A stretch of 64,000 nt of DNA from Phanerodontia chrysosporium (taxonomy: Eukaryota; Basidiomycota; Agaricomycetes; Polyporales; Phanerochaetaceae), in assembly GCA_001910725.1 (NCBI GenBank), contig MJGA01000001.1:1240001-1304000 (forward strand), read 5' to 3'. The notes under the pieces are model-generated. The model was not told the origin of the DNA. It was given only the letters and a program-made list of their open reading frames with translations, and searched no databases. Positions 43,345 through 54,085 of the stretch are shown piece by piece. Position 1 is the first letter of the stretch; each line of letters starts with the position of its first letter. Made by a program: the position numbers and the translations under genes.

Positions 43345-44697
43345 AAAGTGATGTGTTGAGCGTGCGAAGGCCGACGGCGGGTGTCATGGCGGTCGCTGCT
43401 ATGATGATCGGAGTCCTGCAGTTTACCATGCGAGCATCGCAGCTTGACATGGGCTGTACGAGATCAGATTTCTTTGCTCAGATGGTCGCACGACGTACGG
43501 CGCGCCCAGGGTCCCGCGCCATGTCGCTCAATTGGCCGTGCGGAAGATGCCGGTGCTGAGACCCTGACCCCGGAGACACCAGGATATCATCGCCACCACC
43601 GCCGCCGGTATGCACTTACGTAGTGCGCGCAGCCCATCGCCATCGAGAAGCAAATGAACGAGATGTAGATTCTGTAGCCATGCAAATGATTGGCTGCACT
43701 CTTTGCGAGAGGCATACGCCGCTATGATATCTCCGCAGCTTCCGGCGCCGACCTGAAATGCGAGGCCTGCTGTAGTTGCTAAGCGCGTGCCTAATGATAT
43801 TGCCACGACCTCTCAACCTTTGCTCACGCTCTGCGAGGGATTGGAGCCTCTAGGTGTAGCAGGAGCAACAGTGTCAGGGAGGACGGCAGAGGGAAGGGGT
43901 GATGGAGCTCACCTGACGAAGCGGCCCTAAAGGGTTTGAAGACACCGTGAAGCTCGAAAGAGCTAGCATCCCATAGCTGGACGCGAAGTGTTCCACGCCG
44001 GTAGTATAGTGGATAGAAGCTCAGAAAGTGAGCAGTTTTATTACGCCTGTCCTTACAAGCACGTCGCACAGCCAATTCATATCCAAGTCTTGGATGGAAT
44101 AGCAACTGAGCGTAGTCAAGAGTGACCAGCAATGTAACTATGATGTAGGAAATAACTCACATTATATCACAAGTTGGCGATGTCATTGAACTGGGTTATC
44201 CCTGCGCCGAGAAAACGGCGTCCCCCGCCAAAATTGCTGGTGGTGGACGCAGTCAACCCGGCTTTGCATGGCGGACTCCGTAAGTCTCTCAGCGGACAGT
44301 GTAGTACCAGAGAGTAGCGCAGATGTTCTGGGCGATCACGATAGCTATGAGACAACGCCGTGGCGGTGTGCAACCGCTAGGATGGAGGCATCGACATGGG
44401 TGTATAGCGACAACGACACGAGCCAGCGCAGTGACCCTTTTCGGATCGGTCGATGGCAAGACGCGCACTTCACTCTCGCCACGCGGATTTTGCCGGGGTC
44501 CAGCCAGTAGGTTAGGGTCAGCTTGGACCCTTGCTTCGCAAGCCTGCAATGCGGTGTTTTCATTATCAACCAATCGCTCCTTTCGCCACCTGTTGCAAGA
44601 TAAGTATTAACTGTACAGCATTACAATGATCCACTGCAAATAGTACACGAGAAAGCAGAGAGACTAGTCATACACGATAGCACGTAATAGCACGGTG
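43345..44697. other. Gene-poor stretch between retroelement and MFS copy 2
   Basis: Apart from the MFS remnant at 43618-43806 no gene is supported. A tRNA-like A-box (GGTAGTATAGTGGATAGAAG) at 44000-44019 lacks a B-box. A minus-strand segment at 44345-44569 contains KCASCHRPIRKGSLRW, reminiscent of half a PARP-type zinc finger, without a visible second half. Confidence 0.45.
43618..43806 (-). pseudogene. Remnant of a third Dal5-like MFS transporter
   Basis: Only the second-last helix region survives. One frame gives TTAGLAFQVGAGSCGDIIAA, equivalent to LAFQVGAGNCGGIISAYAFL of copy 1; after about 85 bp the match moves to another frame (KSAANHLHGYRIYISFICFS), equivalent to the next helix. The frame change and missing exons mark it as decayed. 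It shows the locus once had at least three copies. Confidence 0.75.
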
Positions 44698-46769
44698 TCA
44701 CAGCAAGTAGCGGTAGTCAGGATTGAGATCACCAAGGTCCTGCTTCTCCTCCCACGTCAAATTCGCGCCTTTGTCCTCGCTCTCGCGCTTCCGATTCAAC
44801 CATGCCATGTGAAGGAAGTAGGCAACGCAGGACACCATGGACAAGCAGATGAAAGAAATGCAGATGCTGTAGCCCTTAATGTACTTGGGCGCATCTTGAG
44901 CAAGGAAGGAATAGGCAGCGATGATACCACCAACTGCAGGATCGTTTCAGTACGATGTCTCGAATTGATTGGACGCCGGCAAAACTCACTATTTCCGAAG
45001 CCAACTTGCCAACCAGTGCCGACGGCTCTTCTCCGATGTCCAGCGACTGATTTAATGCGTCAGAAACTGAACCACGGAAGAGCAAGAACAGAACTCACGA
45101 TTGGTAGCGAACCAACAAACGATGACAGGCATACTCGCGTACGCTCCCGCAGCGGCGAGGAACAAGGCACCGTACTGCAAATTCGAGTTGTTGTGGACAT
45201 TGAACAAGATGGCGAAGCCGGCCAGCGAGATGGCAGAGGGGATGATGGTGAAGATGAACCGATGTCCTATGCGGTCAGAGAGGATCGCAAGGGTCATGGC
45301 CAGCGCAAACGCGCATGCCCATGGCGGGACAGAGAGGAGCTGCGTCCGCACGCTCGAATGGCCGAGAGATTGGATGATAGCGGGAGCAAAGTAAGCTGTC
45401 AAGCATGTTAATTAGCACGAACGTGTCACCAGTTTACGTGCACGCCTACCATATCCGTACGCCGGCACAATGAGCCCGAAATACATAAATCCACCAAGAA
45501 TGATCTTCCCTATGTTAAAACTGTCAGCGTCACCAGGGTGCAGTGTCAGATAAGTCCGAACGCACATTCAGAGAGGATCTTGAATATTTCCTTGGGCTTC
45601 AGAGGCTCATATCGCTGCGATTGGCCGACATCTTGCTGCAGTCTCGCCTTGACGAACTCCTTCTCTTCCGGAGATAGCCACTTGGCTTCTTCCGGGAAGT
45701 CAGAGATAAGGAAGAAGAAGAGCAGTCCGACCACGCATGTCAAAAGGCCCTCTTAACCATTGATGAGCCTGAGTGCTCTCAGCGAGTGTCTGGCACTTAC
45801 CAAGGATGAAGACCCATCGCCAGCCCCGATAGCCCCGCACGCCATCCATCTTCCCGATGGCAGTGGCAAGAAGGCCACCGAAAGCACCAGCCAGAGTTGT
45901 AGAGCTGAAGAAGAACGAGTATCGCTTCTGAGATTCGGATCGCTTGTACCACCTAGTTCGTGATGATAAGCGGATATTCGGGACACTAGCGAAGGAATGG
46001 GAGCGCGTACATGGCAAGCAGATAGAAGCATCCCGGGAACATGCCACTTTCAAACATCCCTGAGCGGGAGTGATCAATAAAGGACATGCCGGGGATCCTG
46101 GCGCTGGACTTACCTAGGAAGAACCGTGTAGCGATCAAGCCGCTGTAGTTCTGCGTCAAACCTTGAAGGCAGGTCGTGAGACCGAAAAAGAACATGCAGC
46201 CAGAAACTGTCAAGACGTGAGTTCGATGGCGGAACTTAGAGGTAGTATTTACGTACGCCAGACATGAGGCTTGAAGCGCTTCATCAATGTGTTCGATGGA
46301 ATCTCGAACAAGATGTATGGTACGAAGCTGTTGGACTCATTAGCTCGCGTTCGCGGGCCACTAAGGTCTGGAAACGTACAAGACAACAAGAGCCGTGTTG
46401 TACTCATCACCGGTGAGCTTGAGGTCGGTCTTCAAACCGTAAAGAGACGCATTGGATATGTTCACACTATAGCGACGTGAGCGGACTAGATGCGGGCCAA
46501 ATGACGTGTCGACTCACCGATCCAGGAATGCGAGGAGGTAGAGGATGCAAAGGACGGGAACAAGGCGAAAATCAATCTTCCGGACAAGCTTGCGCTCGTC
46601 GACAGCAGGGAAACGCGTCTTGTAGTCGACATGCTCGACGACATACACCTGCTTCTCATCGTCCGTGCCGGGTGACGGCGTGCGCTCCTTGTGAGTTGCT
46701 GTGGGGAACGGCGGTCAGCGCTAGAAACGCGACAAATGAGATGGGGAAGGACTCACAATCCGCCGCCAT
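44698..46769 (-). CDS. MFS transporter, Dal5-like anion:cation symporter family (copy 2)
   Basis: Second intact member of the local transporter family. Start MAAD at 46769 in a short first exon; then a leader with TPSPGTDDEKQVYVVEHVDY and KIDFRLVPVLCILYLLAFLD, closing with the family's DR. Helices follow through GLTTCLQGLTQNYSGLIATR, MFESGMFPGCFYLLAMY, a GYRGWRWVFILG loop, the central loop DFPEEAKWLSPEEKEFVKAR, AYFAPAIIQSLGHSSVRTQL, LAILSDRIGHRFIFTIIPSA and GWQVGFGNIGGIIAAYSFLA, ending DLNPDYRYLL. All twelve helices can be placed; about twelve exons. It differs from copy 1 in leader and tail but shares loop motifs and intron-dense structure. Substrate unknown. Confidence 0.9.
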
Positions 46770-47711
46770 GGTGGTGGGAGCAAGCTGGGGCAATGTGGAA
46801 CGCTGCTCTGCCGGTTACGCCGTAGGACTTCCCTTCTCATATAGCACGGGGAGTCACCGAGGCGCGCGGCTACTGGATTTATGATGGTAGGCTGGCACCG
46901 AGTCAGGTGGATAGGCGATCGGGTGAGCGAGATCGTGGGCGGGGCACTTTCATCCGCGCCACCGCCAGCGACGGCGAGGACTGGAATTTTGATGCAGTCG
47001 AGTCAGCGTCAGTGTCGGCCGAGAAGACTGAGACTGGCGCAACGTTGTCGACATCGATGGAAACAACCAAGACAAGCCGAAGCACAACGGTGCCTGCAAC
47101 AAAGATGAAGGCGAAGGCCGCCAGTTCGGGAAGCTTCGTACATTTGACAATATACACAAGTGCCGAAATAGGGGCTGCGCGGTGAGGGCAGCCACATGCT
47201 TGGGCAACGGACCGTCGACGCGGTCGGAAAGACGTGCGCGGAGAGGCGCGGAGCCAGTCTGGAGTATCCGACGCTAAGACAGATCTGAAAGACAAGGTAC
47301 CGATCACTCGGTAAAGTTGAGGAGGTGGGGAGTCCATGCGAGTCCATGCGGGGAGAAGAGATAGAGCGGGCGAAATGTTCAGACGGTAAAATCACGGCAT
47401 TCTTAAGAGATTATTGTTGCAGAGACAGACTCGCTAGGCATGCCCAGCCAGTAAGAATCAAGTACAACATGCGAAGCTTTGAATACACCCACGTCGTTGC
47501 GGACTTGCCCAGCCCTCCTTCCACTCTCCCGAAAGATCTCCAGGAACATGCTTGGCAGGACCTGTCTACTGCGCCCGTCATGCAATCAGGTGATACCCGC
47601 TCACGGTTCTTTCTTCGCCCTGGCCGTCTCCGCGGAGGGGGAGGTCACGGCCATCGCCCGAACCCCATGAGCATGTGTTGGCGGTAACACGTTATGTCTG
47701 AAGAGGCACGC
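46770..47711. other. Intergenic with one doubtful open frame
   Basis: Contains the promoter of MFS copy 2. A minus-strand open frame at 46903-47337 (about 144 codons) has one hydrophobic segment (LAAFAFIFVAGTVVLRLVLV) but no family match and ends 134 bp before the transporter start; coding status is doubtful. A 10-bp direct repeat (GAGTCCATGC, twice) lies at about 47332-47351. Confidence 0.4.
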
Positions 47712-48513
47712 TCAGGCTCCGGTAACTTCGACGTCGTTAATTTCGATGGGTCCTCGCTCTGACACAGGCGACTCTTGCATTGCGCTGTCGGAGTCGCTCT
47801 CATGGCCGTCGAAGCGTACGGAGCGTGCGTTGGATTCATCTTTCGGTGGCGCGATGTTTCCCTCTAGAGCTGATGACTGGGTCTGCAAAGGTGTCAGAGC
47901 AGGACGATCGGTAGCAGTTCCATTCGTAGCCTCCTCTTTCGACTCGTCTGTTAAAGTAGCTTTCTATCAGTGCTTGAAAGAGGCCCAGGTTTCTGAAGTA
48001 CGCGCTTTCATCCGAATCCCCTGAACGAGCCTCTCTCAATATCCGTGACAACGTTTCTCGGAGGGCGGTGGAGAATGCTGAATCTGTCAACGATGGCAGG
48101 TCCGTCACAGCGCGTTCCACGACAGGATACCTGGGGACGGTTAGCGCGATATGAGCTTGGGACCACCGATGTGGCGACGCACCTGTCCAGCTCCTGTAAG
48201 AGCTCGCGGTGTGCCGTAGCTTCTGGTCCGAACAGCAACTTGCTGTCGTAGTGCAGTTTCTTGCGCACAATGTCTTCCACGCGTGCAATCATTGGAGCGA
48301 GACTCTCCTGAGAAAGACCGATTCAACACACAATTCAGACGCGTCAAAAGGAAGGCACACACCCCGTTCCGGAACTCATCCAGCAGCTGAAGCCTAAGCC
48401 GGTCAAACTCGCCACTCTTCTTAAATCTACGACGCTCTAGTTCGGCTCAGTCCTTCTGGAGAGCACGGTCCTACTCACTCATCAACCAGCTGGGTAGGGT
48501 TTTGGATAGGCAT
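47712..48513 (-). CDS. SHG1: COMPASS subunit Shg1 (BOD1/SHG1 domain)
   Basis: Member of the Set1/COMPASS histone H3K4 methyltransferase complex in yeasts; the domain is shared with animal BOD1. Exon 1 encodes MPIQNPTQLVDE; after a GTGAGTAG...CGTAG intron comes the signature FKKSGEFDRLRLQLLDEFRN, then MIARVEDIVRKKLHYDSKLL, TAHRELLQELDR and, in the next exon, YPVVERAVTDLPSLTDSAFS. The C-terminus is acidic and Ser-rich (GHESDSDSAMQESPVSERGP) and ends EINDVEVTGA. The last intron, which links the helical part to the acidic tail near 47950-48010, could not be fixed exactly. Weak alternative: another BOD1-like protein outside COMPASS. Confidence 0.83.
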
Positions 48514-48836
48514 CTTGCTCAGGGCATCGAATCGCTACGGAGGTTGGGGCGTGGAAGGAGGGACTTGGTCCCATGGAGGTGGGAAGAAAAGAACGCGAAC
48601 GCGTGAATGCCGACCGGGCAGTTGCCGGCTTCGCGCTCTCGCGCTGAGCGTATTGAAAACATGGAGCCATCCACTTTCTTCCTCTGGGATACTCCACGCT
48701 TGCCGGCAAGTATAGTCGTGTATGCCCCGACTGCCTCCCTGGATAACGTGGCAGCAATGGAACAGCATCGGCATACGTATAACTAGGTACCACCGAACGC
48801 GGACGCGCTGCTTTGCACCTGCTCCCATCTGCGCAC

Positions 48837-50085
48837 ATGGCTGACTTTCCACCTCTCAAAAATGACCTTCTTTTGAGGGCTGCTCGAGGTACGTGCGTCT
48901 TGATACCATTCTTTCAGACACAACAACTAAAGTCGTGGCGTTCTGCAGGCGAGGAGACCGAGCGTGCGCCAGTATGGGTCATGAGGCAGGCTGGACGATA
49001 CCTTCCTGGTGCGTGCTCAACTTATAGGCTCTGTGCACACCGTTCTGAACCAGTTCTAGAGTTCAGAAAAGTTCGTGAAGGCCACGAGTTCTTCGAGATA
49101 TGCCGCACTCCTGTGCTCGCCACAGAAATCACAGTCCAGCCCATTCGCCGCTACTCCGGCCTGGTCGATGCAGCCATCATCTTCAGTGATATCCTCGTCG
49201 TTCCACAGGCGATGGGCATGGAAGTGCTTATGAACCCTGGCCCCTCGTTCCCTGATCCTCTGAATGTGCCTGAAGACATCGCAAAGCTTCGATCTGAGGT
49301 GGACGTGAAGAAGGAGCTTGGCTACGTCTTTGAGGCCATCACGATGACCCGGAAAGAGCTGAACGGCGAGGTACCTTTGATCGGCTTTTGCGGTGCCCCG
49401 TGGACCTTATTCGCCTATATGGTCGAAGGCGGCGGCAGCAAGACGCTGCAGAAGGCCAAGTCGTGGCTATTCAAGCACCCAAACGAGTCGAAAGAGCTCC
49501 TCGTGCGCATCGCAGATGTCTGCATAGACTTCCTCGTCGAGCAGGTCAAGGCCGGCGCTCAGGTAGGTTACGCCACTCACCGCCCGCGGAAGCATGTGCT
49601 AAGATTAGCGATAGCTACTGCAGGTCTTCGACTCGTGGGCCGGCGAACTTGCGCCTCACCACTTCGAAGAGTTCTCATATCCGACGCTGCAGCGGATCTC
49701 TGAGGGTGTCAAGCGCAAGCTCGCCGAGGCCGGCGTACCTGTTGTGCCGATGACGCTCTTCGCGAAGGGCGCGAACCAGTCGCTGGAAATGATGGCCCAA
49801 AGTTCGGGCTACGACGTCCTCGGCCTTGACTGGTGCATCGAACCCCGCCTCGCGCGCTCCCTTGTCAAGGGGAAGACCGCACTCCAGGGCAACATGGACC
49901 CGAACGTGCTGTACGGCGGCAGGGACGCAATCGAGCGCGAAGTCAAGCGCATGAGCGAGAGCTTCAAGGTTGCGGGGAAAACGAAGGCGTGGGTAGCAAA
50001 CCTGGGCCATGGTATTACGCCCGGTGTTGACCCCGAGGATCTCAAGTGGTTCTTCGAATGTGTACACAAGTATTCGAGAAACTGA
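48837..50085 (+). CDS. HEM12: Uroporphyrinogen decarboxylase
   Basis: Fifth enzyme of haem synthesis; removes four carboxyl groups from uroporphyrinogen III in the cytosol. Start [18 protein letters not shown] at 48837. Signature 1 [14 protein letters not shown] and signature 2 [18 protein letters not shown] are both intact, as are [58 protein letters not shown] and [15 protein letters not shown]. Four exons with introns near 48887-48950, 49009-49062 and 49564-49623. About 365 residues, the normal length. Confidence 0.95.
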
Positions 50086-50364
50086 AGGAATAAGGTATGC
50101 ATGTAATCGTGCGTAACGGTATAGAAACATAGTTTGTATGTGGCGTGGGCATCATAGAGGGTGATGACATTCATGGCATATGGGCATGGAGTGAGGAACG
50201 TACTTCTACATTTTCTTATGCTTTTGACCGCAATACATCTACCGGCGATGACTGCTAGGGTAAGACCGTACGTCGTCGTATGACCTCCTCCCGGAGGACC
50301 CGCTTGCCACACTTCTACAGCAATATGAGATGGTCTGCTGTTGAGGTGACACAAACTTGAACAC

Positions 50365-52191
50365 TCACTCCGGCGACCGATATCTAATATCATCCAGGTG
50401 AATGACCGGCGAAGTAGAGTTGTGAGACCTGCTCGAGCTGCTATGCCGGCTGCGATGACTATGCTGACTGCGGTGGCTTGGCTCATAGTGCCTGCGGGAG
50501 GGCCTGTCCTCGACGTAGCGGTCCGATGCCCTACTTCACATTGAGGTGTCAGCCATGACGATCAATCACGGCGACGCTTTGACTACAATGTATCTTTGTA
50601 CGGGATGTAAACAAGATTGGGCCGTGATGAGTTCGAAACTGTCCGGCTCCTCGTGTAATCGCGCGAGGCACCCCTGCATAAAGCAATTAATACCCGGTGC
50701 ATGACATCGGTAATCCTGAACGCACTGTGCGTAGTCGCGATCGACGTGTTGAGAGCGGTGTGACCTGTGCGACCGCGTAGAACCTCTGTCGTCGTAGTAT
50801 TCCCTGTGAAAACATACTCAGATGGTATTTCCCGTCGTGACTCCATAGCCAACATACCGATCTCCGTGCCTGCGGTCGTAATTTCTATCATGGTCATACA
50901 TATCATCATGAGACCTGTTTCGGTAGGCGTAATCTAGAGATGACTCGTCGTCGAAGCCAAGGCTAGAAATGCGAAATTTGAGGAGAAAACTCGAGAGAGA
51001 AGTCTCACAACAAGTCTCACCGTCCTATTTCTCGACCATTTTCATCCTCAATAATAACGGGTCGCTGGCGTCGTGGCTTGTAACGCCCGCTGAAGTCACC
51101 GACTCTGGATGCCGTTCGTTCAGATTGTCTCCCAGACAGTACCATGCTCCAACGCACCTCGTCAGCTCGTTGCCCTCCTCGTCTTCGAAGACGACGGGTG
51201 CACCGCCCGGAATCACGTAGTAAGTATCCTTCTTGCCGTTGCGGCCGCGCTCGACAACGATGACACATGGCGGGTACTCATCGTCGGAGTCGTCGGGGGT
51301 CCTGCCGCTCGAGTCGCTCCGATCCTGCGGGAAGAAGCACTCAGCATGTGAACTCCTCTGCACGAGGCTTCCGTGCGTACACGTCTATGATAGTCCCGCG
51401 AGCTATGAGTCCTGCGCTCCTCGCGGCGCCCCCGGGGCGCGCTGGGCATGCGGCCGACGTGCTCGGGGCGCTCGCTGTGGACTGCCATGTTCGGGCCCTG
51501 CGGGACGAGTACCGGCTGGCGGGGCTCGGCGTAGATTCCGCGCATCTGCGCGGATCCCGACGGCGCACGCATCGGTTGCGGCGCCATCGCGGGTGCGCTG
51601 CGCGACGGCTCGCTGGCGGACGATGGGGCGAGCGGGACGCCCTGGCGCGGGGACGGGTACGGCGTGCCCTGCGGGAGCGACAGCTCGGTGACGGGCCGCG
51701 TGGTGGGCGCGTGGTCCGCGAACGCCTCCTGCAGGCGGCCAAGCGAGCTCTCGCGCTGCACCAGCGGGACGCTGCCATCGTAGCGCGGCTCATACGCCGC
51801 GCCGTAGCCGTGCTCAAGCGGCGTCACGGTCGATTGGCTGTTGCGGTCGCTCTCATGGATCGGGATCGGAGCTGTATGCTCGCGCTCGCCGCGCCGCCGC
51901 CGGGTGCTGCTACTCGCCCCGCGGTGGTAGTCTCCGAGGCCGTTGTACGACTCTGGGTACTCGACTTCATCCCACTGTAAACGGTACACGTGGTGAGCAC
52001 GGCAGACGAAAGGTGAAAAACAAAACACGTACGCTATCACGGTGATCTCCCGAGCTCGGGGCAACCGTACGCCAGGCAGGTGCTTGCTGTGGAGGTTCTT
52101 CGTGTGTTGGATAGTGGTCGTACACAGAGTAGTCGTCGCGCGCACGACCGCGGGATTTCTTAGACCGACTGAACGATGGAAACAAAGGCAT
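50365..52191 (-). CDS. Uncharacterised basidiomycete protein with acidic beta-motif and Ser/Arg/His-rich tail
   Basis: Not assignable to a named family. Start MPLFPSFSRSKKSRGRARDD at 52191, giving a basic N-terminus, then a Tyr/Pro-rich stretch and WDEVEYPESYNGLGDYH. A long disordered Pro/Ser/Arg-rich middle follows. The best-ordered part is PPCVIVVERGRNGKKDTYYV, IPGGAPVVFEDEEGNELTR and, after an intron, VGDFSGRYKPRRQRPVIIED, which looks like a small beta-rich module. The C-terminal exons encode Asp/Tyr/Arg repeats (YDHDRNYDRRHGDR, EYYDDRGSTRSHRSHRSQH) and an SR-like tail HRSRHSSSSRSHNSTSP, ending in IHLDDIRYRSPE. The tail suggests RNA-associated or phosphoregulated behaviour, by analogy only. 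Exon ends in the last 600 bp are approximate. Confidence 0.68.
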
Positions 52192-52843
52192 GGTGGATGG
52201 TCGAGAAGAAGACGTCGGGTGAAAGCGTGTCGAGAGGAAGGGAATCTCCAACCTGCGGAGGGCTAGTGGGGATGATTCAAAGCGATACGTGAGGCATAGA
52301 TGGGGGACTGTTTCCTATCCGTTCGTCGACGATTACTTTCATAGCGAGGAGCAACGCGGCAACCATGAGGAGCGCGTGAGGTACGGTTCGCCCCTAGAGT
52401 GCAGATGAGTATAAAGGTTCCGCAGCTTACCCCGGTCGTACGTCGCACGGCTGTACGGGCCTCGCCAGGGTTTCGGAGCGCAGTGGCTTGAAAGTGACAT
52501 TGATGTGATAAGACAAGCTTAACTCTGTCACTCGTGATCTGTGCTTCTAAACGTGTGTGCAGCGAGTAGAATAATTCAAACAGCGGCAGGCCGAACCTTA
52601 AATGCTATATCTCTGATAGAAGAGCAATTCTTTGTACATGCTGGAAAGTCAGTGGCTATCGCCGTACGGAGAACAATCCTTCTGCCGCGACACTAGCTGT
52701 ATTCGCCACTGACCACGAAAGAGCTGGTTCAGTGAAGGGGAAAAAATGCATATACGCGCTGATATACCGACCAATTACCAAGATAGCTAGGCACGTTTCC
52801 AGGAGGGTAGGGTCTAGGGCCATGAGATGGTCATGCGACCAGG
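52192..52843. other. Intergenic
   Basis: Promoter of the SR-rich protein gene on the left and 3' UTR of the zinc-ribbon gene on the right. No RNA gene, repeat or supported coding sequence was seen. Confidence 0.45.
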
Positions 52844-53934
52844 TCACCGATAACTCTGTTGCAATTCTTTGAGTTGTAGCAAGGCTTGGGCGACCTTGCT
52901 CATTGCGTCAGCGGTCTGGCCGATGAGGGCCACATCAATGCTGTATGGATTGGAGAGAATTTTGAGCCTCTCCGACAGCACTCGGAGAGATTGCTGCAAA
53001 GCATCGGCCGAGGAGGCAATGTCCTGCTCGAGTGATGTATCATGCCCTTGTATTCTGCTCGGCTGTGCCGGTACGACGGTCTTGCCACATTGATCAGGAC
53101 TCTGACACCTCTATGCGTGAAGAGACACTTACCTCCGAGGTCGAAGGCATTCTGACCGGTGCGGGTGCAGACACACCGGGGTTCCGTTCAACGGCCTTGC
53201 CTTTGGCTATTGACGTCAATGGCGGCTGTGACATAGGAAGAGGCAGTGTTGCGGTCGGAACGCTTGGCGCAGCAGAAGGTCCTGCCGAAGTGGACGCCAG
53301 CGGAACGAGACGTTCGATGCCGTTCGCATCTGTTTGGTCGACATATACGGAATTGCAGACGACACATTCCTGCGGAGCGGTGAGGACTAGATCACTTTCT
53401 CACACACAAGGGTTACGTACTTTGCGAGGATCCTTTTCTCCTCCAGCCTTGGGCGGCCGGACCAAGGGGATTCCATAGCACGTCGGGTTGGGACACTCGT
53501 CTGCAAGCATGGCCCAGCCCTTCAAGAGCCGCTTTCCGATCTCCGTGGATGCCATGTCAGACTGCTGCCTGCGGCGTAGAACCTCCTCGGTGTCGACGGG
53601 TGCAAAGGTAGGAGAGCTCAATGCACTAGACATTTCGGTGAGGGGCGTGGAAACGCGTGAGATGTGGCTGTCCGAGTCGAGGCTAGATGTTGCAGAGTTG
53701 GAAGCAACGGAAGGGGGTTTGGAGAAGTTGTCATCGCAGCTTGCGCACCAGTACACCGAGGAGTCGGTGGGTGAACGCAGGAGAGGAACCTTTGAGCATT
53801 TCTTGCAGATGCGGTCTGTGAGGACCTGTGTCGGTGGAGTAAGTGAGCTGGATAGCATGTACAAGAAATGCACGCACCCATCCTTTGAGCATGTACTCTC
53901 CGAGTTTGCTAGACACGTCTATGACCGTGGACAT
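52844..53934 (-). CDS. ZNRD2/Sjogren autoantigen p27-like zinc-ribbon protein
   Basis: Contains the Auto_anti-p27 zinc-ribbon family motif, twice. The start at 53934 gives MSTVIDVSSKLGEYMLKGW, then after an intron VLTDRICKKCSKVPLLRSPT and YWCASCDD, which supply two CxxC pairs. A Ser-rich linker leads to the second copy: IGKRLLKGWAMLADECPNPT, CYGIPLVRPPKAGGEKDPRK and, across an intron, ECVVCNSVYVDQTD. The C-terminal part is helical (DIASSADALQQSLRVLSERL, AMSKVAQALLQLKELQQSYR). Human ZNRD2 has a single ribbon and binds mitotic or tankyrase partners; the role in fungi is unknown. Divergent from the EDEM gene with 151 bp between start codons. Confidence 0.83.
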
Positions 53935-54085
53935 TTTCGAGTGAGGGCGATACTGGACAGAGAGTGGCGAGCGTGACCTGACCGTGACGTACAACGCTTC
54001 CGGCGCCGATCTGATGGCGGGCACGTGGCTGTCCGTCGACGTGGTCGTTTGGCGAGCGCCCGGGCTGCTGGGCTGAGCACCTCCC

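Noticed and set aside
46903..47337. 144-codon minus frame with one hydrophobic helix
   Set aside because: No family resemblance; it ends just upstream of the MFS start, leaving little room for a promoter. Not called without transcript evidence.
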